Below, piece after piece: positions 8,188 to 14,741 of a stretch of DNA of 18,329 nt. The translations under genes and the position numbers were made by a program. The DNA comes from Candidatus Omnitrophota bacterium. GTDB taxonomy: Bacteria > Omnitrophota > Koll11 > Zapsychrales > Fredricksoniimonadaceae. The notes beneath the pieces were generated by a model. That model was not told the DNA's origin and did no database searches. It worked only from the letters and a program-made list of their open reading frames with translations. The number at the start of each line of letters is the position of its first letter. Within the stretch, counting starts at the first letter, position 1. The stretch lies in NCBI GenBank assembly GCA_023247595.1, contig JAHFGF010000009.1, forward strand, positions 1-18,329, given 5' to 3'.

Positions 8188-9021
8188 GTGGCAAAAAACA
8201 TAGTTATATTCTTCGTTTGTTGTGGGTTCTTTTTTACCGCGATTCCTATTATTTCCGCCCAAACGGCCGTTGATTATAGTGATTTCACTCAATGGCAAAA
8301 TATCAGAGGCGATCATTTCATCGTTTATTATTACAACAAAGAACACGCCGCTTTCTCGTCGCAAGTTTTAAGTAAGGCCGAAGAATATTACGATAAAATC
8401 GCGTATCAAATCGGGTATTCCCGGTATTCTGATTTCTGGACGTGGGAGGAGAGGGCGAAAATTTTTATCTTTCCGGACCGGATGTCGTTTTTATCCACCA
8501 CCGGCCAGCAGATGTGGTCCAAAGGTTATGCGGTTCGTGATTCTAAACTCTTTGAATCGCGGGCAATCGTGACTTTTATGCAGGAAAATGGATTTACCGA
8601 AAATCTTCTGCCTCATGAAATTAGTCATTTAATTGTAAAAGATTACATTGGTTTTGACCGTAAATTGCCGGTTTGGTTTGAAGAAGGAGTTGCTCAGCAA
8701 TTGGAAACGACGGACGTAGACCAGCAGCAGGCCATGGTCTTTCTAGCCAAAAACAACCAGACAATTCCTTTTGATGTGTTTCAGAGTTTGGATATCCGTC
8801 AGGAAAAAGAGGAAATGAAGGTGGCGATTTTTTACGGTCAAAGCAGGGCGGTCATTGAATTTTTAATGAAAGTTTACGGGCAGGAATCGTTTCAACGATT
8901 ATGCGGCAATCTCAAAGAGGGAATGGATTTTGCCCAGGCGCTTAGTAACGCATATCCCGTAATTTTTGATTCGATGGATTCACTAGGGCAGAAATGGCTG
9001 AAATATATGCGGGAGAAATAA
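8188..9021 (+). CDS. Secreted gluzincin-type metallopeptidase (MA-like, HEXXH)
   Basis: A 277-residue protein with an N-terminal signal peptide (hydrophobic residues 5-22, likely cleavage near ISA-QT). The zinc-binding motif HEISH is at 143-147, followed about 20 residues later by PVWFEEGVAQ, where Glu166 fits the third zinc ligand of the gluzincin pattern (HEXXH plus WxxEG). This arrangement is typical of peptidase MA-like domains found in many bacterial exported proteins. The start is GTG, 3 nt after the gspF stop and without a clear Shine-Dalgarno, which suggests translational coupling. Its position between gspF and gspG is not a standard T2SS slot, so it may be a substrate, a maturation protease, or a cell-envelope factor tied to secretion. 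The substrate is unknown. Confidence 0.8.
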   Translation: MAKNIVIFFVCCGFFFTAIPIISAQTAVDYSDFTQWQNIRGDHFIVYYYNKEHAAFSSQVLSKAEEYYDKIAYQIGYSRYSDFWTWEERAKIFIFPDRMSFLSTTGQQMWSKGYAVRDSKLFESRAIVTFMQENGFTENLLPHEISHLIVKDYIGFDRKLPVWFEEGVAQQLETTDVDQQQAMVFLAKNNQTIPFDVFQSLDIRQEKEEMKVAIFYGQSRAVIEFLMKVYGQESFQRLCGNLKEGMDFAQALSNAYPVIFDSMDSLGQKWLKYMREK

Positions 9022-9033
9022 TTGTCTTGGTTA

Positions 9034-9061
9034 TTGATAAATATCGGTTCTTGTATAGAAT
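9034..9061 (+). promoter_or_regulatory. Possible internal promoter ahead of gspG
   Basis: In the 75-nt gap before gspG, TTGATA (9034-9039) and TAGAAT (9056-9061) are separated by 16 nt, resembling a sigma-70 -35/-10 pair. A short A/T hairpin (AAAAAC at 9062-9067 with GTTTTT at 9075-9080) follows just before the Shine-Dalgarno. An extra promoter would fit the high demand for the major pseudopilin. The match is only by eye. Confidence 0.35.
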
Positions 9062-9096
9062 AAAAACATATCAAGTTTTTGAGGAGGAATAGACCA

Positions 9097-9543
9097 ATGA
9101 TGCGCAATAATAAAATTATAAATGATGAATTAAAATTAAACCGCCGAGGATTCACGCTTGTAGAAATTATGTTAGTCGTGGTCATTATCGGCGCTTTATC
9201 GGCGATGATTATTCCGCGTTTGAGCGGCCGTTCCGATCAGGCCAAGGCGTCCATTGCCAAATCCGATATTGAAGCACATTTATCTACCGCCCTTAAGTTG
9301 TATGAATTAGACAATGGCAGTTTTCCGTCGACCAGCCAAGGGTTAAGCGCTCTTCGCGCAAAGCCGTCTTCCAATCCGATCCCGAAAAGCTGGAATGGTC
9401 CCTATATTGAAAATGATCCGCTGGATCCCTGGGGCCGTCCGTATGCTTATGCTTCGCCCGGTGATCACCGCCCTGATTACGATTTGTATTCTAAAGGCAA
9501 GAATGAAAGTTCCGCCGATGACGACATCGTCAATTGGCAATAA
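9097..9543 (+). CDS. gspG: Type II secretion major pseudopilin GspG
   Basis: Main building block of the periplasmic pseudopilus. An 18-residue basic leader ends in Gly18, followed by the prepilin sequence FTLVEIMLVVVII with Glu at +5, so a prepilin peptidase should cut after Gly18. The mature part has GspG hallmarks: DNGSFPSTSQGLSAL, then GPYI, DPLDPWGRPYAYASPG, DYDLYSKG and an acidic DDD segment near the end, consistent with the calcium-binding C-terminal loop of GspG. The ATG at 9097 is chosen because GAGGAGG (9081-9087) lies nine bases upstream; an in-frame TTG at 9079 precedes that ribosome site. It overlaps the next gene at its 3' end. This is the strongest ribosome site in the cluster. 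Confidence 0.95.
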   Translation: MMRNNKIINDELKLNRRGFTLVEIMLVVVIIGALSAMIIPRLSGRSDQAKASIAKSDIEAHLSTALKLYELDNGSFPSTSQGLSALRAKPSSNPIPKSWNGPYIENDPLDPWGRPYAYASPGDHRPDYDLYSKGKNESSADDDIVNWQ

Positions 9544-9976
9544 GCAAAAATCGTTTGCTCCCGCCTTGAAAAAATTTCATAAAGGTTTTACCTTCATCGA
9601 AATTATGACTACCTTGGCCATTCTGGCCGGTGGTCTTGTCATGCTTTATAAATCTTTTTTTATTTGTCTGGATTACCAAATGCATCTGGCGTGCCGGGCC
9701 CAGGCGAATAATATCATTGAGCATCGCATAGCCTTAACAGAACAAATGCTTCGTGATTATAAGACGCTGTCTTTTAATCATGATCTTCAGAAAGAATCTG
9801 TTGAGTTTTTTGGGCGCGACATTGAATATCAAGTGGATGTTCAGGTAATTCCTAAAGGCGAAGGAATCGGGCTTTATCAGATTGAGGTCCGTGTGTCATG
9901 GCACGAAAGTAAAAGGGATATCAGTCTTGTGCGTTCGGCCTATATTTCCAGCTTAGCTTCTCTTCGAAAGATTTGA
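9503..9976 (+). CDS. gspI: Type II secretion minor pseudopilin, GspI-like
   Basis: Prepilin-like protein with the cleavage site HKG-FTFIEI (Glu at +5) and one hydrophobic helix. The mature part is about 130 residues and ends in a strand pattern (IEVRVSWHESKRDISLVRSAYIS) that resembles the GspI C-terminus; the position before gspJ also fits GspI. GspH cannot be fully excluded, and no separate gspH is present. The start is uncertain: ATG 9503 has AAAGG (9493-9497) upstream and overlaps gspG by 41 nt, ATG 9518 gives a shorter leader, and TTG 9566 would give a 7-residue leader of classical size but has no ribosome site. The mature protein is the same in all cases. Confidence 0.8.
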   Translation: MKVPPMTTSSIGNKQKSFAPALKKFHKGFTFIEIMTTLAILAGGLVMLYKSFFICLDYQMHLACRAQANNIIEHRIALTEQMLRDYKTLSFNHDLQKESVEFFGRDIEYQVDVQVIPKGEGIGLYQIEVRVSWHESKRDISLVRSAYISSLASLRKI

Positions 9977-9977
9977 T

Positions 9978-10592
9978 ATGAATCAGCGCCAAACATTAAA
10001 GAAAATTAGTTTATGCGGATTTACACTCATTGAAATTTTGTTAACGGTTTCGTTAATGTCCATTTCAGCGGTGGCCATTTATAGAGTATTTTCCGGAGGA
10101 ATCAAACTTTGGTCTTACGCGCAGCGTTCTGGGATCGAGGAGGATGTCAGTATTTTCTTTGACAAATTTTCTGAAGACCTTCGGCACGCGTTTTACTATA
10201 AAGGAATTGCTTTTAAAGGCACGGAAAGCCGTTTAACCATTCCAACGTTTGTCACAACACAGGCGGATGAGTACTCACTAAACGCGCAGGAGGGATGGGT
10301 CACTCAAATAGGCGCGGTTAATTATTCCTATGATTTTGAAACGCATACTATTCACCGGACGCAGGCTAATTATTCTCAGGCCCTTGCGGGACGTTTTGTT
10401 CAGGATAAGGTTTTGGTGAGTTCAGTGAATGGTTTGAGATTTAAATATTATTTGCCGGGGGCGCAGGGCATTGAACCTTATGCCAAGATGGACGAAGTAA
10501 TTCCGCCCATTGTTTTTGTTGAAATTAGATATTCTGATGGGCGTTCAGAGCATGTGGTTGGACGGATGATTTCAATTCCGACGGGAATTTGA
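9978..10592 (+). CDS. gspJ: Type II secretion minor pseudopilin GspJ
   Basis: Minor pseudopilin of the tip complex with GspI and GspK. A 14-residue leader ends in LCG, followed by FTLIEILLTVSLMS with Glu at +5. The remainder follows the GspJ pattern: VFSGGIKLW, then a helix with FFDKFSEDLRHAFYYKGIAFKG, a strand region with a test of differences across the sheet (INAVNYSYDF-like segment VNYSYDFETHTIHR), and VNGLRFKYYL. The 204-residue length is normal. ATG begins 1 nt after the gspI stop, showing coupled translation. Complete, with no anomalies seen. Confidence 0.9.
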   Translation: MNQRQTLKKISLCGFTLIEILLTVSLMSISAVAIYRVFSGGIKLWSYAQRSGIEEDVSIFFDKFSEDLRHAFYYKGIAFKGTESRLTIPTFVTTQADEYSLNAQEGWVTQIGAVNYSYDFETHTIHRTQANYSQALAGRFVQDKVLVSSVNGLRFKYYLPGAQGIEPYAKMDEVIPPIVFVEIRYSDGRSEHVVGRMISIPTGI

Positions 10593-10594
10593 CG

Positions 10595-11659
10595 ATGACA
10601 CAAAGGATTCTGTCTTTAAATTTTTTGTTACGTTCTTCAAGGACAAAGATTGCGCAGAAAGGGGCAATATTAATTTTTGTGTTATGGGTGTTAAGTTTTT
10701 TGGCCGTGCTAGCTGTTCATTTGGGGTATGGGGTGCGGCAGAAAATGATTTTCATGAAGCGTATCGAATCCCGCAGTCAAGTGCAGCACATCACCGAGGG
10801 ATGCGCCAAGGCGGCGCTGGCTTTGTTGGTTGATGATCTGCAGAGAAATCAATACCAATATTCCGCTTCAGCAAAAGAGTTTCGGCACAATAATCCCAGC
10901 CGGTTTGCCAGCATTAAAGTTCCGGAAGGAAATTGCGAAATCAGTTATCCTCTTGAAGATGACCAGACCGCCGGACAATTAGCTTACGGTCTTATCGATG
11001 AAGAGCGTAAAATTAATGTGAACACGGCGGATAAAATCGTGCTTATCAGGATTATTGCGGATGTCTTGGTCTTGGATGATCATTACACGGAATTATTGGC
11101 TGAAGCAGTTTACGACTGGAGACAAACCGGCAGCAGTGAAATCAAAGGATTTTCAAGCGATGATTATTATGCCAACTTGAAATATCCATATCCCAAAAAA
11201 AGTTTGCCCTTTGAATTGCCGGATGAATTGCTGCTGGTCAAGGGGATTGATCTGGCCAGATTTGAAAAGTTAAAAAATTATCTGACTGTTTATGGGAACG
11301 GGCAGGTGAATGTCAATACGGCCAGCAAGAAAGTTTTGATGGCGTTGGGCTTGACCGAGGAAATTGTCGATAAGTTGTTAACATACCGTCGGGGAGCGGA
11401 CGGTGTGGATGATACCTCGGATGATCATATTTTTTACCGTGTTTTTGATATTGCCGCGGAGGTCAATGCCTCCCAAAAATTGGAGCCGGAACAAATGCGC
11501 GCTATCGATCAATTAAATCAGAGAAATTTATTGACTGTGAATTCAGTCTTCTATAGCATTCAATCTCAGGGGATGTTAGATGGAACAAATGAGAAACGAA
11601 AGGTGTTTTTAATTTTCAACTCGACGGAAAATCGCATTGTTTATTGGAATGAAAAATAA
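10595..11659 (+). CDS. gspK: Type II secretion minor pseudopilin GspK
   Basis: Large minor pseudopilin (354 residues) that caps the pseudopilus tip. The cleavage site KG-AILIFVLWVLSF lacks the +5 glutamate, as is typical of GspK. The body contains the extended helical insert of the family and two helix-hairpin-helix-like segments with INVNTAD and VNVNTAS motifs. The C-terminal strand region reads LLTVNSVFYSIQSQG. GspK exists in T2SS but not in ordinary type IV pili, so it supports the T2SS call for the whole cluster. ATG 10595 is 2 nt after the gspJ stop; an in-frame TTG at 10589 would overlap gspJ and is less likely. Confidence 0.93.
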   Translation: MTQRILSLNFLLRSSRTKIAQKGAILIFVLWVLSFLAVLAVHLGYGVRQKMIFMKRIESRSQVQHITEGCAKAALALLVDDLQRNQYQYSASAKEFRHNNPSRFASIKVPEGNCEISYPLEDDQTAGQLAYGLIDEERKINVNTADKIVLIRIIADVLVLDDHYTELLAEAVYDWRQTGSSEIKGFSSDDYYANLKYPYPKKSLPFELPDELLLVKGIDLARFEKLKNYLTVYGNGQVNVNTASKKVLMALGLTEEIVDKLLTYRRGADGVDDTSDDHIFYRVFDIAAEVNASQKLEPEQMRAIDQLNQRNLLTVNSVFYSIQSQGMLDGTNEKRKVFLIFNSTENRIVYWNEK

Positions 11660-11671
11660 TTGTTTTTATGA

Positions 11672-11700
11672 TGGTTTATCAAACAATCTTAAAGTATAAT
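11672..11700 (+). promoter_or_regulatory. Possible internal promoter ahead of gspL
   Basis: The 68-nt A/T-rich gap between gspK and gspL holds a perfect -10 hexamer TATAAT (11695-11700). The hexamer 17 nt upstream, TGGTTT (11672-11677), is a poor -35 match. A loose inverted repeat TTGTTT (11660-11665) / AAACAA (11681-11686) overlaps it. A start here would let gspL, gspM and the TPR gene be expressed separately. Weak evidence only. Confidence 0.35.
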
Positions 11701-11727
11701 TTTATTAAATTTTAGGACACCAAAGAA

Positions 11728-13248
11728 ATGTTCAATCAAGATAAAGATTATTTAAGCGTTTCCCTCACCGAGCAGTCCATAAAAGTTGCGTTGGTCAAAA
11801 GTTCCGGCGCAGTGGTCAAGGTCGCGCGCAGGGAAGTATCCGGTACGGCTCCAGAAGCCTTTACCAGGGAACTCAGAGTTGCTTTATCAGGGTTTAATCC
11901 TAAGAAATCCCATGTGCTGTGCGTTATTCCTGCCAGTGTCGCGACTACCAAAAATATTGAAATTCCTTCTGTCGATCCCGAAGAAATTAAATCCATCATT
12001 AATCTGCAGGCGGCCAGGCACACTCCTTTTTCAAGGGAAGAGATTTTAGTCGGTCATGTCAATTTAGGATCTTATCAGCCCAATTTTACAAAAGTCCTTC
12101 TTGTTATTGTTAATCGCAATGTTGTGAAGGACCGCTTGAAGATTTTTGAAGGGGCAGGTCTTAATATCCATAAAATTGTTTTTGAACCGGAAGGTACCGC
12201 GCGGTTTTATGCCAAATCTTTGGGGCTCAGAAGAGATGGGGCGCCAATTGGAATTATTGATGTTGCTTCCCATTCAACAACCGTGACCATTGCGTCCCGG
12301 TTGACGGCAGCTATGTGCCGCAGTATCCCTATTGGAACTGGTGAGCTTGGAGCTCAAGGCGCTGAAGCGCGGGACAAATTGGTTGCTGAAATTAAAACAT
12401 CCATTGATTCCTATAAGGATGAAGATATTGATAAGATGCCGGCTTATTTTTTGCTGACTTCGACCCAGGGCATCGTCAAGGATTTACAGCCTTCGTTAGC
12501 CTCTGTTCTTGGAACACCGGTTCAGGTGACGCCGTTTGTTGATTTGATCAAAGCCGGGTCGGGGCTTAAGAAAACATTGGAAAGAGATTTTGCCGATGAT
12601 TCGATGACCGATGTGTTGGCTCCCGCCATGTCGGCTGGCCGCATGGATGTGAATTTATTGCCTGAAGAAATTCTTCTTAAGCGCAGTGTTGAACAGCAAA
12701 GCCGCGACGCTATGGTTACAGGTGTTTTGGTTGTCATTATTCTTCTTTTGGCCGGTTTCATTTTGAGTTCTAAGAATTATTTTAAAGAAACATTTTTAAA
12801 GAAAAACCTGCGCGAGAAATTTGCTGGTCAGCATGAAGAAGTTTTGAAGTTAGAAGATCAAATGAAAAGTAATAAACTCATCCGCGGATTGTTGGACAGC
12901 CGTTTGTCCAGTTTGGAAGTGCTGCGCGGTTTATATGCCATTATACCGAAAGATATTTATCTGAATTCTGTCAACCAGAATGAGGAAGGGGTTGTCACTA
13001 TTAATGGAATCGCGGAAACAACTTCGCGTGTTTACGCGTTTGTCGGCTCATTGAGTGAATCCAAAATTTTTGATGGTGTCAAAACAAAATCAACGGCAGG
13101 TAAAAAAGATCGCGGTAAAGATATGGTCGCGTTTGAAATTGAATTTACTTTGAATAAAAATCAAGGAAATGACAGTTCAAGCGCTTCCGGGGCGGAAAAA
13201 GAAAATTCCACTTCGCCGGCCGAAGCCAAGGGAGTTAAGGGATCATGA
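11728..13248 (+). CDS. gspL: Type II secretion assembly protein GspL (PilM-PilN-like fusion)
   Basis: Inner-membrane protein linking GspE to GspM. The N-terminal 300 residues look like the actin-like PilM fold: YLSVSLTEQSIKVALVKSSG at the start, VIPASVATTKNIEIP, the membrane-clamp segment INLQAARHTPF, and IGIIDVASHSTTVTI as the second phosphate loop-like block. DVNLLPEE (307-314), the usual PilN opening motif, precedes a single membrane helix (about 328-348). A coiled coil and a periplasmic ferredoxin-like domain follow (YAIIPKDIYLNSVNQNEEGVVTINGIA-type segments), with a Ser/Glu/Ala-rich tail. Classical GspL is considered the equivalent of PilM plus PilN in one chain; this protein shows both parts clearly. 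AGGA (11714-11717) precedes the ATG. Its stop overlaps the gspM start by 4 nt (ATGA). Confidence 0.85.
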   Translation: MFNQDKDYLSVSLTEQSIKVALVKSSGAVVKVARREVSGTAPEAFTRELRVALSGFNPKKSHVLCVIPASVATTKNIEIPSVDPEEIKSIINLQAARHTPFSREEILVGHVNLGSYQPNFTKVLLVIVNRNVVKDRLKIFEGAGLNIHKIVFEPEGTARFYAKSLGLRRDGAPIGIIDVASHSTTVTIASRLTAAMCRSIPIGTGELGAQGAEARDKLVAEIKTSIDSYKDEDIDKMPAYFLLTSTQGIVKDLQPSLASVLGTPVQVTPFVDLIKAGSGLKKTLERDFADDSMTDVLAPAMSAGRMDVNLLPEEILLKRSVEQQSRDAMVTGVLVVIILLLAGFILSSKNYFKETFLKKNLREKFAGQHEEVLKLEDQMKSNKLIRGLLDSRLSSLEVLRGLYAIIPKDIYLNSVNQNEEGVVTINGIAETTSRVYAFVGSLSESKIFDGVKTKSTAGKKDRGKDMVAFEIEFTLNKNQGNDSSSASGAEKENSTSPAEAKGVKGS

Positions 13249-13865
13249 ATCAATTTTTTACCAACTTAACGCCTTTACAAAAGAAGCTATTTTATGTGGC
13301 TGTCTTTTTCGGAACATTGGCATTGTTTGACTTGTTGCTCGTTGGCCCTTCTTTGAGCAGACGAGATAAGATTGACGAGGAAATTAAAAACGCGGAAGAT
13401 TCTATTAAGGGTGATTTGAAAATTCTTTCTTATAAAGGCAAAATTGACAAAGAAAAAGAACTTTTAAAGCCCTATCTGTCTGATACGCTTCCCAAAGAAG
13501 AAGACGTTATGGCGCAGTTTTTAGGAAAACTTGATTTGTATATTAAAGAAACTGAACTCGCGCTTCAGAAAAATAACCGATCCAATGATCAGGCGGAAGA
13601 AGCAGCTTCAGATTCTGAAAAGAAACAATATCTTGTTTATAAGGCGGATTTAGAATGTTCCGGTAAACTTGAAGATATTGCTAAACTGATTTACCGCATT
13701 GATACTTCTAAAGATTTTTTAAAAATTTTGAAAATTAACTTAGCCATGAAAAAAACCGGAGAAGTTGAAGAAATGAAAGCGGTTATGACTGTGGCTAAGT
13801 ATGTTTTTCCTGCCGATCAAGCGCTTTTAAATACAGACGCCGCAGCGCCGAGTGTTGCGAAATAG
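13245..13865 (+). CDS. gspM: Type II secretion assembly protein GspM (PilO-like)
   Basis: 206-residue bitopic inner-membrane protein. A short cytoplasmic N-terminus with LTPLQKKLFY is followed by one membrane helix (about 14-33), a charged coiled coil (about 40-110), and a periplasmic domain with a ferredoxin-like pattern: KADLECSGKLEDIAKLIYRIDTSKDFLKI, then ILKINLAMKK and MKAVMTVAKYVF. That layout is shared by GspM and PilO. The ATGA overlap with gspL implies coupled translation and a fixed partner ratio, consistent with the L-M complex. GspM is preferred because the cluster encodes T2SS pseudopilins. Confidence 0.8.
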   Translation: MNQFFTNLTPLQKKLFYVAVFFGTLALFDLLLVGPSLSRRDKIDEEIKNAEDSIKGDLKILSYKGKIDKEKELLKPYLSDTLPKEEDVMAQFLGKLDLYIKETELALQKNNRSNDQAEEAASDSEKKQYLVYKADLECSGKLEDIAKLIYRIDTSKDFLKILKINLAMKKTGEVEEMKAVMTVAKYVFPADQALLNTDAAAPSVAK

Positions 13866-13895
13866 CCATTGTTCTTGATGGCTTGGATGTTCGTC

Positions 13896-14741
13896 ATGCA
13901 TAGTAAACTGCAAATCCCATCTTCGAGTATTCGACAAATAACCGTTCTAGGAGCGGTTTTTTTGTCGTTCCTGTTTTGTGCCCCAACCATTCATGCCCAA
14001 TCCATTAAAGATTTATTCGATGAAGCTGCCCAATTTTTTTACGCTGGTCAATATGAAAAAGCGATTAAAGATTATGAAAGGATTATCGAAGCGGATCCGA
14101 ATTTTGCCCCTGCTTATAATGCCCTTGGGCTTGCGCTGAAGGTTCGAGGGGCCAGCAATGATGATGTTATTTTTTATTTTAAAAAGGCGATTGAATTGGA
14201 TCCGCGTTTTTTACCGTCTTATGATAATTTAGGAAAGGTGTATTACTCGGCGGGAGATTTGGATCAGGCTGAGGAAAATTTTAAAAAAGGTTTAGCGATT
14301 GACTCTGATAATGAAAGCATGGTGTTATCCATGGGATGGATCCATTTATTGGGGCGCGGTAATCCGGATCAGGCGATTAAATATTTTAAAAAAATGGCGG
14401 ATAAAAACGGTTCAGCTATGGGATATTTTGGTCAAGGTATTTGCCTGATGTCTCAGAAAAAACGTATGGAAGTGATGGAAGTTGTTACAAAATTGCGCGG
14501 CATTAATCAGGAAAGTTTAGCGCAGGATTTGGAAGTGATGCTTAGGGAAAACCGGTCGCTTATCCGCAGTGCAGAGTTTCCAACCGCAACTACGATTAAA
14601 ACAGTAGCTAATGAGGCCCCAGTTAATACCCCTCCGGCTGTCAAGCCGTCGGAAACTTCCAAAACAGATGAGGCTTTGTCTGAATACGATGAAAAAGGGG
14701 AATTGCGGGTGAGGCTTTTTGATAAATTGCCCAAAGAGTAA
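13896..14741 (+). CDS. Exported TPR-repeat protein at the end of the T2SS cluster
   Basis: Protein of about 281 residues with a signal peptide (hydrophobic stretch TVLGAVFLSFLFCAPTIHAQ) followed by about four tetratricopeptide repeats. The repeats are recognisable by their typical positions: FFYAGQYEKAIKDYERIIEADP, APAYNALGLAL with FKKAIELDP, LPSYDNLGKVYYSAGDLDQAEENFKKGLAID, then MGWIHLLGRGNPDQAIKYFKK. The C-terminus is low-complexity (Pro/Thr/Ala/Glu), with a conserved-looking acidic tail. Several ATG/TTG codons precede the signal peptide (13869, 13878, 13887, 13896) and none has a clear Shine-Dalgarno; 13896 gives the cleanest signal peptide. It may be a pilotin-like or assembly scaffold for the secretion machine, an inference from position alone. 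Its stop codon touches the stop of the opposing gene. Confidence 0.8.
   Translation: MHSKLQIPSSSIRQITVLGAVFLSFLFCAPTIHAQSIKDLFDEAAQFFYAGQYEKAIKDYERIIEADPNFAPAYNALGLALKVRGASNDDVIFYFKKAIELDPRFLPSYDNLGKVYYSAGDLDQAEENFKKGLAIDSDNESMVLSMGWIHLLGRGNPDQAIKYFKKMADKNGSAMGYFGQGICLMSQKKRMEVMEVVTKLRGINQESLAQDLEVMLRENRSLIRSAEFPTATTIKTVANEAPVNTPPAVKPSETSKTDEALSEYDEKGELRVRLFDKLPKE

Noticed and set aside
7948..8364. 138-codon minus-strand open frame over the end of gspF and the peptidase start
   Set aside because: It overlaps two real genes and its composition is that of an antisense shadow.
9079..9096. TTG 9079 as start of gspG
   Set aside because: The codon precedes and includes the Shine-Dalgarno GAGGAGG; ATG 9097 has ideal spacing from it.
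11660..11690. Rho-independent terminator after gspK
   Set aside because: The TTGTTT/AAACAA inverted repeat is short and A/T-only, with a long loop and no following U-tract.
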